From NCBI RefSeq assembly GCF_900103455.1, contig NZ_FNHI01000027.1, positions 62,001-126,000 on the forward strand: a DNA stretch of 64,000 nucleotides, written 5' to 3'. Shown piece by piece: positions 33,754 to 43,337 of the stretch (position 1 is its first letter; the number at the start of each line of letters is the position of its first letter). Origin of the DNA: Streptomyces wuyuanensis. GTDB taxonomy: Bacteria > Actinomycetota > Actinomycetes > Streptomycetales > Streptomycetaceae. The position numbers were made by a program, and so were the translations under genes. The notes below the pieces were generated by a model, which saw only the letters and a program-made list of their open reading frames with translations, had not been told where the DNA came from and did not search any database.

Positions 33754-35439
33754 ATGAACGAACGGTGGGCCGTGGCCCCGGCCGAGGACGGCGGAGCGGT
33801 GCTCGTACCGCTCGGCCCGGACGGGCTGCCCGCCGGGGAGACACGCAGGGAGGCGGATCTCGTCGCGGCGGTGCGGTCGCGGCCTGAGGTCGGACGGTGG
33901 GTGTGGCGCTCCACCGCCGAGATCTATCCCCGGCTGCTCGCGGCGGGCGTGAGCGTCGAGCGGTGCTACGACATCGAGGACGCCGAACTGCTCCTGCTCG
34001 GGCACGAGGGGCGGCTGGGCGAGCCCCGTTCCGCCGCCGCCGCGTGGGCCCGCCTGCGGCACGCCCCCGTTCCGGACGATCCGCCGCCGCGCGCCGCCGT
34101 GCCGGGCTCGCAGTCGTCGCTGTTCGAACCGGAGCCCGTGGCCGTGCCGTTCGAGGGCCTGCTGGAGGTGTACGCGGAGCAGCAGCGAAGACACGAGGCC
34201 ACCGAGCATCCCGGCCGGATGCGGCTGCTGACCGCGGCCGAGTCGGCGGGGATGCTGGTGGCCGCGGAGATGAACAGGTCGGGTCTGCCGTGGCGGGCGG
34301 ACGTCCACCGGGAGGTCCTGCACGAACTGCTCGGCGAGCGGTACGCGGGCGGGGGCGAACCGCGCCGCCTCGCCGAGCTGGCCGACGAGGTCTCGGCCGC
34401 GTTCGGGCACCGGGTACGGCCCGATCTGCCCGCGGACGTCGTCAAGGCGTTCGCCCGGTCCGGGATCAAGGTGCGCTCGACCCGGCGCTGGGAGCTGGAG
34501 GAGATCGACCATCCGGCCGTGCGGCCGCTGATCGCGTACAAGAAGCTGTACCGGATCTGGACGGCCCACGGCTGGAGCTGGCTGCAGGACTGGGTGCGGG
34601 ACGGGCGCTTCCGGCCGGAGTACCTGCCCGGCGGCACCGTGTCCGGCCGCTGGACCACCAACGGCGGCGGTGCGCTCCAGATCCCCAAGGTGATCCGGCG
34701 TGCCGTGGTCGCGGACGAGGGCTGGCGGCTCGTCGTCGCCGACGCCGACCAGATGGAGCCCCGGGTGCTCGCCGCCATCTCCCGCGACCCGGGGCTGATG
34801 GAGGTCGCCGGACACGACGGCGACCTGTACACCCGGCTGTCGGACCGGGCGTTCTCCGGAGACCGCGACCACGCCAAGATCGCGCTGCTCGGCGCCGTCT
34901 ACGGACAGACCAGCGGCGACGGGCTGAAGAACCTGGCGGCACTGCGCCGTCGCTTCCCCCGGGCCGTGGCCTACGTGGACGACGCGGCACGCGCCGGCGA
35001 GGAGGGACGCCTCGTGCGCACCTGGCTGGGCCGCACCAGCCCGCCGGCTGCAGGTGCCCGCGACGACGACGAGGCCGGAATCCCCCAGGAGGGCGGTGAC
35101 GAGACCGCGTCACAGAGCGAGTTCGCGCCGGGCTACGCCTCGACGGACGCCAGGGCCCGCGGCCGGTTCACCCGCAACTTCGTCGTCCAGGGCAGTGCCG
35201 CGGACTGGGCACTGCTGCTCCTCGCGGCGCTGCGCAGGGCGACCGCGGGCATGCGCGCCGAACTGGTCTTCTTCCAGCACGACGAGGTGATCGTGCACTG
35301 CCCGGCCGAGGAGGCCGAGGAGGTGGTGCGGGCGATCCGTGCCGCCGGCGAGCTGGCCGGGCGGGTCGCCTTCGGCGAGACACCGGTGCGGTTCCCCTTC
35401 ACCACGGCGGTGGTGGAGCGGTATTCGGACGCCAAGTGA
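33754..35439 (+). CDS. family A DNA polymerase without 5' nuclease (bifunctional 3'-5' exonuclease/polymerase type)
   Basis: 561 residues. Motif A is VVADADQMEPRVLAAIS, motif B is RDHAKIALLGAVYGQTSG and motif C is FFQHDEVIVHCP, so the polymerase active site looks complete. The N-terminal 200 residues resemble a degenerate exonuclease domain and lack the carboxylates I would expect in order. An acidic insertion (GARDDDEAGIPQEGGDE) lies between motifs B and C. It is a second PolA-like enzyme common in streptomycetes. The start is uncertain: ATG 33754 gives MNERWAVAP; ATG 33724 is also in frame. Confidence 0.88.
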   Translation: MNERWAVAPAEDGGAVLVPLGPDGLPAGETRREADLVAAVRSRPEVGRWVWRSTAEIYPRLLAAGVSVERCYDIEDAELLLLGHEGRLGEPRSAAAAWARLRHAPVPDDPPPRAAVPGSQSSLFEPEPVAVPFEGLLEVYAEQQRRHEATEHPGRMRLLTAAESAGMLVAAEMNRSGLPWRADVHREVLHELLGERYAGGGEPRRLAELADEVSAAFGHRVRPDLPADVVKAFARSGIKVRSTRRWELEEIDHPAVRPLIAYKKLYRIWTAHGWSWLQDWVRDGRFRPEYLPGGTVSGRWTTNGGGALQIPKVIRRAVVADEGWRLVVADADQMEPRVLAAISRDPGLMEVAGHDGDLYTRLSDRAFSGDRDHAKIALLGAVYGQTSGDGLKNLAALRRRFPRAVAYVDDAARAGEEGRLVRTWLGRTSPPAAGARDDDEAGIPQEGGDETASQSEFAPGYASTDARARGRFTRNFVVQGSAADWALLLLAALRRATAGMRAELVFFQHDEVIVHCPAEEAEEVVRAIRAAGELAGRVAFGETPVRFPFTTAVVERYSDAK

Positions 35440-35597
35440 CGCCCTGCGGCCACCGGCCGTGCGCCGGACCGCCCGCGGCGGAGAACCGGTCACGGGCGGG
35501 CGGACCTCACGTCACAGATCTCCTGTCCCGGCCGCGCATCCCAGGCCGCGCCTCCCAGGGGCCCACATCCCCGGCCCCACATCACCGGCGACACGTC

Positions 35598-38500
35598 TCA
35601 GGAGGGTTCGCCGAGGAGCGCGCGGAGTTCGGGGAGCACCTTCGCGTCCGTGCCGTCGAGGCAGGCGTACGCGCGCCGCCACTCGTCCAGGGCCTCGTCG
35701 CTGCGGCCCTCCGCGCGAAGCAGCAGTCCGTGCTCGTGGCGGGCCAGCCCCTCGGTGAAGCCGTCGGCGCGGGACACCGCCCGTTCCAGGACGAGGGCGC
35801 ACTCCCGGGTGGCGGCGGATCCGCGGCCGAGAGCGCGCAGGGCCCGCACGAGTCCTATGCGCGACTGCGACTGGCTCTGCCAGTCGCCCTCGTCACCGTC
35901 GCCGATGATCGCCAGGCACTCCTCGAAGTGGCGCAGGGCGAGGCCGGGTTGACCGAGGGTGAGGCGGGCGTAGCCGATGTTGCAGTGGGCCGTGTGCCGC
36001 AACAGCGGGCTGCCGAGCCGTACGCCGACGGCGAGGCTGCGCTCGTGGCAGGCGATGGCGTGCGCGGCGTCGGTGTGCTCGTGGAGGTTGCCGAGGTGGC
36101 TCAGGATGATCCCCTCGCCGTAGTCGTCGCCGAGGCGCCGGGCGCAGGCGAGCGACTCCTCCAGAGCTTCGGCGGCCTGCTCGTACCGTTCGAGGCGCTC
36201 CAGCAGCATGCCGCGGTTGGCGAGCCCGCGCTGGACCCAGCTGTCCTCGCCGAGTCCCCGCCACAGGCCGATGGCCTCGTCGTTGAGCGCCAGCGAACGC
36301 TCGCTCCGCCCGAGCATGAAGTGGACCGCGGCGAGATCGGTGAGCGCGTGCGCCTCGGCCTCCCCGTCGCCGGCGGCACGGGCGGCGTCCAGCGCGGCCT
36401 CGTTGAGCAGGCCGAGTTCCTGGAGGCGGCCGCGGCGCTGCAGATAGGGGAAGGCGGCCCGGATGACGCGCAGGGCGGTGTGCGACTTCGGCGCGTACGT
36501 CTGGGCGAGGGCCACCAGTCCGGGCAGCTCGCGGTCCCCCCAGGCCAGGGCCTCCGCCTCGCCGGGGAAGGGCGGTACCTCGCCGATCGGGGGCGGGACG
36601 CGGTTTCCCGCGAGATGCGCCGGGACGAGCGCCAGCCCCGCCTGCCGCGCCGATTCACCGAACCACCGCAGGGCCCGCTCGACGGTCGCCGCGCGCCCCT
36701 CCTCGCCGTCCAGCCGTACGGCGAGTTCGTGCGCGAAGTCCCTGACCAGGTCGTGGGGCACGAAGCGCCCGTAGGCGACCTCGTCCAGCAGCGCCACGTC
36801 GACGAGCCGCTCCAGCGCGGCGACCGCGCGCCGCTCGTCGAAGGGCGGGCCGGTTCCGTCGCCCGACATCAGATGCGCGACCAGCGCCGCGTCGTACTCG
36901 GGGATGTCGACCGCGCCCAGCCGGCGCAGGGCGAGCGCGGCATCCGGGTCCAGGGCCTCGTGCGCGACGGAGAGGGAGCGGCGGACGCTCAGGTCGTCGT
37001 ACTCCAGGTGGTCCAGCCGGCCGGCCTGGGCGGTGAGGAGCCCGGCGAGGGCCGCGGGGGTGAGGGCCCGGCGGGCCGCGAGCCGGGCCGCGGCGATCCG
37101 CAGGGCGAGCGGCAGCCGGCCGCACAACTCGGCGAGCCGGTCGAAGTCGTGGGTGCCGTCCGCCCCGGCGCCGTCGCGGCCCGACACGGCACGCAGCAGC
37201 GCGGCGCTCTCCGGCGGGCTCAGCGGGGTGAGCGCGAAGCGCGCCGCACCGTCGAGGGCGGTCAGCGGGGAGCGGCTGGTGACGACGACGGCGCAGCCCG
37301 CTCCGGCGGGCAGCAGCGGCCGCACCTGCGCTGCCGACGCCGCGTCGTCGAGGACCAGCAGGGTGCGGGTCGGGGCGAGGGTGGAGCGCAGCAGGGCGGC
37401 GGCCGCGTCGGGGCGTTCCGGGATGGCACGCGGCGGCACGCCGAGGTCACGCAGGAGCGCGGTGAGCGACTGACACGGTGTCAGGGGCGTCATGCCGGGG
37501 GTGGCGCCGTGGAGGTGGAGATGGAGCTGCCCGTCGGGGAACTCCTCCCGGAGACCGTGGGCGACGTGGAGGGCGAGGGCGCTCTTCCCCACCCCGGCCA
37601 TGCCGCTGAGGACGGCGACGGCGGGGCGGTCGGGGCCTGGCCGGGTGAGTACGGCCCGCAGGTCCTCGGCGAGTGCCCGGCGGCCGGTGAAGTGCGCGGG
37701 GGCGGGCGGGAGCTGGGCGGGCCGGGGGGAGGAGCCGGTGGACGGCACCGGCTCCCCGGACGGGGAGGACCCGGCGGCGGACGGTGGATCCGCCACCGGG
37801 GGCGCCCCGGCGGACGGTGCGGCCGCGGCGGGCGGTACGGGCGGGCCGCCGCCGGGAGTCCACGGGTCCTGGAGGATCTCCCGGTGCGCCTGCTGGACCG
37901 CGGGACCGGGCTCGATGCCGAGCTCCTCGACGAGCCTGCGGCGCAGCGACCGGTACGCGGCCAGTGCCTCGGCCTGCCGTCCGGTGCGGTGGAGCACCAG
38001 CATCAGCTGCCGGTGGAAGGCTTCGCGCAGGGGGTACTGCCCGGTCAGCGCCGCGAGTTCGGGGCCGAGACCGTCGGGGCGCCCCAGCTGGAGGAACGCG
38101 TCGTACCGCCATTCCAGGAGCAGCAGCCATGATTCGCGCAGCCGCCGCACCGTCGCGGGGGTGCCGTCCTCGGGGGCGTACAGCCCGCTCAGCGGGTCCC
38201 CGCGCCAGAGGTCGAGTGCCGCACGGGAGCTGTCGACGACGGTCTCCCAGTCCTCGTGTCCGCCGTCCGGGCCGCCCCTGCCACCGCCGTCCGACTCGGA
38301 CCGGGGCCTGCCCGGTGTGCCGTCTCCGGCCGGGGCCGTCCGGTCCCGGAGCTGGCCGCCGGGGCCCCGGCCCTCTTTCGGGGCGACAGCGCCGCCGGGG
38401 CCGGCGGCGGAGGTCGTACGGGTGACGGCGCGGATGTAGGCGGCGCGTGCCGTCCCGATGTGGCGCTCGAAGGTGTCGACGTCCAGTTCACCGGGTTCCA

Positions 38501-38771
38501 CGCGGAGCACATAGCCGGGCGCCACGGCCCTCAGCCGGTCCTCCTCGGCGAGCAGCCGACGCAGCCTGGCCACGTGGTTGTGCAGCGAGGCCCGGGCCGA
38601 GGCGGGAGGATCGTCACCCCACAGGGCATCAATCAGCGCATCCGTGGGTACGACGCGATTGGCGCGCAGCAGCAGAGTGCCGAGCAGGACGCGGAGTTTC
38701 GCGCTGCCCGTCGTGCGGATCTCACCCGCGGCGTCGTGCACGGTCAGCGGACCGAGCAGGCCGAACCGCAT
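35598..38771 (-). CDS. AfsR/SARP-like regulator: BTAD, NB-ARC and TPR domains
   Basis: 1057 residues. A winged-helix DNA-binding region (1-95, MRFGLLGPLTVHDAAGEIR ... LWGDDPP) and BTAD domain (95-300) are followed by an NB-ARC ATPase with Walker A GMAGVGKS near 388 and about 350 C-terminal residues of TPR-like helices. The BTAD carries a Gly/Pro-rich insertion of about 50 residues (around 128-178). AfsR integrates phosphorylation signals to turn on antibiotic pathways. It lies beside a two-component pair at the left edge of the proposed cluster. Confidence 0.92.
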   Translation of the reverse strand: MRFGLLGPLTVHDAAGEIRTTGSAKLRVLLGTLLLRANRVVPTDALIDALWGDDPPASARASLHNHVARLRRLLAEEDRLRAVAPGYVLRVEPGELDVDTFERHIGTARAAYIRAVTRTTSAAGPGGAVAPKEGRGPGGQLRDRTAPAGDGTPGRPRSESDGGGRGGPDGGHEDWETVVDSSRAALDLWRGDPLSGLYAPEDGTPATVRRLRESWLLLLEWRYDAFLQLGRPDGLGPELAALTGQYPLREAFHRQLMLVLHRTGRQAEALAAYRSLRRRLVEELGIEPGPAVQQAHREILQDPWTPGGGPPVPPAAAAPSAGAPPVADPPSAAGSSPSGEPVPSTGSSPRPAQLPPAPAHFTGRRALAEDLRAVLTRPGPDRPAVAVLSGMAGVGKSALALHVAHGLREEFPDGQLHLHLHGATPGMTPLTPCQSLTALLRDLGVPPRAIPERPDAAAALLRSTLAPTRTLLVLDDAASAAQVRPLLPAGAGCAVVVTSRSPLTALDGAARFALTPLSPPESAALLRAVSGRDGAGADGTHDFDRLAELCGRLPLALRIAAARLAARRALTPAALAGLLTAQAGRLDHLEYDDLSVRRSLSVAHEALDPDAALALRRLGAVDIPEYDAALVAHLMSGDGTGPPFDERRAVAALERLVDVALLDEVAYGRFVPHDLVRDFAHELAVRLDGEEGRAATVERALRWFGESARQAGLALVPAHLAGNRVPPPIGEVPPFPGEAEALAWGDRELPGLVALAQTYAPKSHTALRVIRAAFPYLQRRGRLQELGLLNEAALDAARAAGDGEAEAHALTDLAAVHFMLGRSERSLALNDEAIGLWRGLGEDSWVQRGLANRGMLLERLERYEQAAEALEESLACARRLGDDYGEGIILSHLGNLHEHTDAAHAIACHERSLAVGVRLGSPLLRHTAHCNIGYARLTLGQPGLALRHFEECLAIIGDGDEGDWQSQSQSRIGLVRALRALGRGSAATRECALVLERAVSRADGFTEGLARHEHGLLLRAEGRSDEALDEWRRAYACLDGTDAKVLPELRALLGEPS

Positions 38772-38925
38772 TGCCTTCCTCCTGCGCTGACCGTTGGCCT
38801 CATGTTAGCGATGTGTTGGTGGAGGCTGGTTGTATCTCCTCGTCGGATCCGGTGAGACGGTGCTCGGCGTGGATGGCCACACTCGGGGGAGTGTCACCGC
38901 CACGCCGGATCCGAAGACAGAGAGA

Positions 38926-38952
38926 GCCTCGGTCACCTGCGATGACCGGGGC
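38926..38952. terminator. hairpin after the histidine kinase gene
   Basis: GCCTCGGTCA (38926-38935) pairs with TGACCGGGGC (38943-38952) with one G-U pair. It follows the - strand kinase stop and is also oriented to insulate the AfsR-like promoter. A separate palindrome ACACTC-GGGG-GAGTGT lies at 38879-38894. Confidence 0.6.
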
Positions 38953-38957
38953 TTTCG

Positions 38958-39710
38958 TCATACGGCCCGCGGACCGTCCGGCGACGGAGCGGGCAGCGTG
39001 AAGCGGGCCTCCAGCGTGTAGTGCCCGGAAGGATACGGGCCGTGGGTCAGCGTGCCGCCTGCGGCCGCGATCCGTTCGGTGAGACTGCGCAGCCCCAGGC
39101 CCGGCTCCGCGGCGAAGGGCGCGCCGGCCTCCTCGGCCACGGCGGGAGTGCCCGGCCGTCCGGGGTGGTGGACCCCGTCGTTGGACACGGTCAGCACGAC
39201 CTCGCCCGGTGGCGTGTCCACCGACACCCGGCAGTTGCGGGCGCGGCTGTGCCGCAGCACGTTGGCGGCCGCCTCCCGCACCGTCGTGGCCAGGACCGTC
39301 TGGAGGAGTGCGGGAAGCGGCGCTCCCGCCGGTTCCGCCTCGGTGCGGATGCCGGCCGACTCCAGCAGGTTCCGCACGCCCTCGATCTCCGTGTCGAGGG
39401 ACAGGCAGTGGTAGCCGTGCGCCACCCGCCGGGCCTCCTCGTGGATCTCGCGCATCCCGGACAGCGCCTCGGCCAGACGGCTCCGCGCCGAGTCGGGTGT
39501 CCGGTCCATCAGACGCAGCGCCAGCTCGCACTGCAGCGTGATCGCCAGGAGCCGGGGCCCGAGCAGGTCGTGCAGATCGCGGGCGAAGCGCAGCCGCTCC
39601 CGGACGACGACCCGGCGCCGGTCGGTGTCGGCCACGACGGCGGGCACGGCCACGGCGGTGCAGGCGCCGGCCGTCGCCCGTGCGGACGGTGCGGGCAGTG
39701 CCTGCGACAT
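38958..39710 (-). CDS. soluble sensor histidine kinase, NarL-partner (HisKA_3) type
   Basis: 250 residues. The dimerisation box is RFARDLHDLLGPRLLAITLQ with H47 as phospho-acceptor; TVREAAANVLRHSRA is the N box and GLGLRSLTERIAAAGG the G box. There is no transmembrane or input domain of any size, so it senses a cytosolic cue or acts with another protein. It is divergent from the response regulator gene across 188 bp. Confidence 0.9.
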   Translation of the reverse strand: MSQALPAPSARATAGACTAVAVPAVVADTDRRRVVVRERLRFARDLHDLLGPRLLAITLQCELALRLMDRTPDSARSRLAEALSGMREIHEEARRVAHGYHCLSLDTEIEGVRNLLESAGIRTEAEPAGAPLPALLQTVLATTVREAAANVLRHSRARNCRVSVDTPPGEVVLTVSNDGVHHPGRPGTPAVAEEAGAPFAAEPGLGLRSLTERIAAAGGTLTHGPYPSGHYTLEARFTLPAPSPDGPRAV

Positions 39711-39898
39711 GTGGCCCCCAATTCTGCGTCTGATACCGGAGCAGCTTCGGCCGCACCGCTATCACTCCGCTATACGAGCCCCTCGGATGACGGCCCGCCC
39801 GGTGGTACACAGGGCGCGGGAGTCGCGACGGGCCCTTCGTACCGGAGAGCCGGTCCGGCGGGACACAGGGCGGGCCCAGACGGACGACGGGGGGACCC

Positions 39899-40507
39899 AT
39901 GCAGAGGATCGTGCTGGCCGAGGACATGCACATGATCCGGGTGGCGCTGGCCGCGCTCCTGGACCTGGAGCCGGACATGGAGGTGGTCGCGCAGGTCGGG
40001 AGCGGCAGCGAGGTGCTGCCGGCGGTGATCCGGACGGAGGCGGACACCGCGGTGCTCGACATCGACATGCCCGGGATGGACGGCATCACCGCGGCCGGTC
40101 TGCTGCGGGACCAGGTCCCCGGATGCCGGACGCTGATCCTCACGGGCGTGGCGCTGCCCGGCCAGCTGTGGCGGGCGCTGGACGCCCAGGTGTGCGGATT
40201 CCTGCCGAAGCACGCGTCGCCGGACGAACTCGTCGAGGGGGTGCGCAGGGTGGGCGCGGGCCGCCGGGTCATCGACCCCGAACTGGCCATGTCCGCCTGG
40301 GAGATCGGTGACAATCCGCTCACCAGGCGGGAGGTCGAGGTACTGGGCCTCGTCGCGGCAGGGGCGGAGACCGCGCAGATCGCCACCGCCACGAACCTCT
40401 CCGTGGGAACGGTCCGCAACTACCTCACGGCGATCGTGAACAAACTGGGCGCACGCAACCGCATCGACGCCCTGCGCACCGCGAAGGAGAACGGCTGGCT
40501 GCCCTGA
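39899..40507 (+). CDS. NarL/LuxR-family response regulator
   Basis: 202 residues. Receiver domain 1-120 with acidic pocket E8-D9, phospho-acceptor D54 in VLDIDMPGMDG and K in FLPKHAS; LuxR HTH at 140-200 (LTRREVEVLGLVAAGAETAQIA ... VRNYLTAIVNKLGARNR). Partner of the divergent kinase. It reads toward the class I LysRS operon 85 bp downstream and may control it. Confidence 0.95.
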   Translation: MQRIVLAEDMHMIRVALAALLDLEPDMEVVAQVGSGSEVLPAVIRTEADTAVLDIDMPGMDGITAAGLLRDQVPGCRTLILTGVALPGQLWRALDAQVCGFLPKHASPDELVEGVRRVGAGRRVIDPELAMSAWEIGDNPLTRREVEVLGLVAAGAETAQIATATNLSVGTVRNYLTAIVNKLGARNRIDALRTAKENGWLP

Positions 40508-40592
40508 GGAGCGGAGCCATACCGGGGCGGCCGTTCGGGGAGCGCGCGGTGACGTATAGGGCGTTTATCGGAGCGGGCGCTGTACTCCTGCC

Positions 40593-42230
40593 ATGCCAAG
40601 GAGACGACGTGCGCGGAAGCAGGGCCCGGCGACGCGGGGGGAGGCCCGCGGCGGCGGGCTGCACGCACAGGACCGCACCGTGTCGCACTGGGCCCTGGAC
40701 TACGCGCGCCGGCTCGCCGACCGCCATCCGCAGCACCACCGCATCCTGATCCAGACCAGCATGTCGCCGACCGGCTACTTCCACGTCGGGAACTTCCGGG
40801 ACACCGTCTGCGCCCACCTGGTGCACCGCGCCCTCGGCCGTATGGGCCGACGCTCCGCGGTCCTGCTCAGCTTCGACGACTACGACCCCGTGCGGGAGAG
40901 CCAGGCCGCCAGGGAGACGGAGCTCGCGGGCTGCGGAGGGCGGCCGCTCGCCGAACGCCGGGAGCGCGCCGAGCGCATCTGCCGCACCTATCTCGCCGAA
41001 CTCCGGGAGATGGGCATCCTGCCCGCGGAGGCCGACGCCGACGGACGGACCCCGCCCGGCAGCGACTGGGAGACGCACTACCAGTACGAGCGCTACCGGG
41101 CCGGTGAGTACCGGGAGATCCAGCGCCGCTACCAGCGCGACGCGGCCCGGCTCGCGACGCTGCTCCGCAAGGACGACGGGCGGGACCTCTTCGCCGTCTA
41201 CTGCCTGCAGTGCGGCCGCAACACCACCGAGATCCACCGCCTGGACGAGCACGCGGCACGCTACCGGTGCCTGTCCTGCGGCGCCGAACTGACCGCCCGC
41301 GACCCGGCGGACGTCAAACCGTCCTGGGCGCTGGACTGGACGCTGCGCGTCGCCCACGAAGGCATCGACTGCGAGCCGGCGGGCCAGGACCACTGCAGCG
41401 CGGGCAGCACCATGGACCGGACCCGGGCGGTGTACGTCGGCTATCTCGGCTCCCCGCAGCCGGTCATCGTTCCTTACGGGCTGGTCCGCGGCGAGCGGGG
41501 CGGCGGCAAGATCTCCGGCTCGCTCGGCGGCGGTCCGTACGTGCGCGACCTGCTGGCCGTCCATCCCGTCCCGCTGGTGCTGTGGCTGTACGCCCGCCGC
41601 AACTGCCTGTCCGATCTGCGGCTGGGCTTCGGCCCTGGCGCGTTCCTGGGCGCGTACGACGAGTTCGACCGGTTCGTCCGGGCGGTACCGGGCGACGGGC
41701 GAGCCCGGACCCTCTGGGACCTGCTGACCGACGAGAGGCCCGACGGGTACGGCACGCTGCCCCGGATGCGCTCGGTGGTCGGGGCGCTGTACGCGCACGG
41801 CTGCGCGGCCGAAGCGGCGCGGCGGCGCCTCGTCGCCCTGCACCCCGGCGCCGACCGGATCCTGCTCGACGAACGGATCGGCCACGCGCTGGCCTGGCTC
41901 ACGGGGTACGGCCGGGGCCGCTACTGGCCCGCTGCCGGCGACGGACCCCCCGGACCCGCGGTGGGCCTGCTCATCGAGCAGCTGAGGGTTCACACCGGGA
42001 CCGGCGCGCCACGGGCGGACCGCACCCGGGAGGACTTCCGGGAGATCTACGGGGCGCTGTTCGGCACGGAGCACGGCCCCCGCCTCGACACCCTCGCCGA
42101 CGTCTTCGGCCCCGCCGTGCTCGCCGACGCGCTGGAGGCCTATCGCGACCGCGGTGAACGCCCCCTGCGCGAGCGGGTGCCCGCCCGATCCGACCGTGCC
42201 CGTCAGGAGGCGCCGAGCCGTGCGAGCTGA
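40593..42230 (+). CDS. class I lysyl-tRNA synthetase paralogue (biosynthetic)
   Basis: 545 residues, slightly shorter than housekeeping class I LysRS. The HIGH motif is HVGN at 64-67 within SPTGYFHVGNFRD, the LSFDDYDPVR block follows, two CxxC pairs (CLQCG, CLSCG) form a zinc knuckle near 205-230, GQDHCSAGST is the lysine/ATP-site loop, and the KMSKS equivalent is KISGS at 306-310. The C-terminal helical domain (REIYGALFG..HGPRL) is kept, so it should still bind tRNA. ATG 40593 lacks a clear site; GTG 40680 with CAGGA is an alternative. It overlaps the GNAT-like gene by 11 bp, pointing to a metabolic rather than purely translational role. Confidence 0.85.
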   Translation: MPRRRRARKQGPATRGEARGGGLHAQDRTVSHWALDYARRLADRHPQHHRILIQTSMSPTGYFHVGNFRDTVCAHLVHRALGRMGRRSAVLLSFDDYDPVRESQAARETELAGCGGRPLAERRERAERICRTYLAELREMGILPAEADADGRTPPGSDWETHYQYERYRAGEYREIQRRYQRDAARLATLLRKDDGRDLFAVYCLQCGRNTTEIHRLDEHAARYRCLSCGAELTARDPADVKPSWALDWTLRVAHEGIDCEPAGQDHCSAGSTMDRTRAVYVGYLGSPQPVIVPYGLVRGERGGGKISGSLGGGPYVRDLLAVHPVPLVLWLYARRNCLSDLRLGFGPGAFLGAYDEFDRFVRAVPGDGRARTLWDLLTDERPDGYGTLPRMRSVVGALYAHGCAAEAARRRLVALHPGADRILLDERIGHALAWLTGYGRGRYWPAAGDGPPGPAVGLLIEQLRVHTGTGAPRADRTREDFREIYGALFGTEHGPRLDTLADVFGPAVLADALEAYRDRGERPLRERVPARSDRARQEAPSRAS

Positions 42231-43212
42231 GATCTTCACCCCCGGCGGCGGGCAGGTGCCCGGCGCCTGGGACGCCTTCGTCCGGGACCGCCGCGCCTGC
42301 GTGCTGTGGGAGGCGGACCTGCTGGAGGCGGCCGGCTGGGGCATCCGGCGGCCGCTCTTCGCCGGCCTGGTCCGGGACGCGGGCGAACCGGTCGCCGCCT
42401 TCTGCGGCCGGCTCGGGGTCCGGCCGGTCGCCCAGCGGTTCCGCCCGCCCGGCCGGGCTGCCGCACCGGGCTGGTTCCAGGTCCATCTGCCGAACAGCTT
42501 CAGCCCGGGACGGCTGTACGCCCCCGGCCTGGACGCCGCCGGGCGCCGGGCCGCCACGCGCGCCTTCGAGCGGGCGGTGCGCCGCCGGCTGGGCGCGCGC
42601 TGTCTGGGGATCGTGCACCTCGACGTCGAAGCACCCGAATTCGCGCATATCGACGGGCCGTTGAGGCCGAAGCGGGCCACCGCCCCCAATGCCGTGCTGA
42701 GCAACGGCTGGGAGAGCACGGACGCCTACTTCGCCGGGCTGCCGCGAGGCCGCCGGCGCCGGCTGTCGGCACTCCACGAACGGATCGGTGCCGACCCGGA
42801 CCTGGTCGTGGAGACGGCGGTCCCGGCGATCGACCCGGTGCACGCCAGCCGGCTGGACCAGCTGACCCGGATGAAGCACACGAGCCGCCCCGGCGGTGTC
42901 GTACCGCTGCTGCCCGCCTACTTCGACCGGCTCAACCTGGCTGCCGGGGCCTCCTACTTCGTCCACCGCGAGAAGAGTTCGGGCCGTCCCGTGTCCTTCG
43001 ACCTCGTACTCGACGCGCCGGGCGGCTGGGTGACCACGGTCACCGGTTCCGACGGCGGCCGGGACCTCTATCTCGACCTGTACCTGAGGGAGATCGACCG
43101 GATGATCGCCACCGGGGTGCCCGCCGTCGAACTCGGCCCCGGCATGCTGCAACTGAAGGAGTCCTTCGGCGCCCGGGCGGTGCCGCGCCACGCGGTGGCC
43201 GTGCCCTTCTGA
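42220..43212 (+). CDS. GNAT/FemAB-like (Acetyltransf_6 type) transferase
   Basis: 330 residues, GTG 42220 with AGGAGG 9 bases upstream, inside the end of the LysRS gene. The second half fits the GNAT_6/BioF2-like fold seen in FemAB-related proteins: ASYFVHREKSSGRPVSFDLVL, DLYLDLYLREIDRMIATGVPAVELGPGMLQLKESFGARAVPR. Such enzymes move acyl or aminoacyl groups, some using aminoacyl-tRNA. Co-translation with a LysRS paralogue suggests lysyl-tRNA, or a loaded lysine analogue, as donor. This is inference. Confidence 0.7.
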   Translation: MRAEIFTPGGGQVPGAWDAFVRDRRACVLWEADLLEAAGWGIRRPLFAGLVRDAGEPVAAFCGRLGVRPVAQRFRPPGRAAAPGWFQVHLPNSFSPGRLYAPGLDAAGRRAATRAFERAVRRRLGARCLGIVHLDVEAPEFAHIDGPLRPKRATAPNAVLSNGWESTDAYFAGLPRGRRRRLSALHERIGADPDLVVETAVPAIDPVHASRLDQLTRMKHTSRPGGVVPLLPAYFDRLNLAAGASYFVHREKSSGRPVSFDLVLDAPGGWVTTVTGSDGGRDLYLDLYLREIDRMIATGVPAVELGPGMLQLKESFGARAVPRHAVAVPF

Positions 43213-43229
43213 CCTTCCACCGGACGCCC

Positions 43230-43300
43230 CGACCCGGACGACCCGCCCTGCCGTTCCTGCCGACACGACCCGGACGACCCGGCCCCTGCCGTTCCTGCCG
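43230..43300 (+). repeat. two tandem 35-36 bp repeats in a leader
   Basis: Both units begin CGACCCGGACGACCC and continue CTGCCGTTCCTGCCGAC, differing by a 2-bp indel. They fill the gap before the NTF2-like gene and look like a slipped duplication. Confidence 0.7.
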
Positions 43301-43337
43301 ACCCGACCTGCCCCACCGACTACCGAAAGCAGATCCC

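Noticed and set aside
35436..38132. About 900-codon + strand frame antisense to the AfsR-like gene
   Set aside because: The - strand has the BTAD/NB-ARC/TPR protein; the + frame has no domain.
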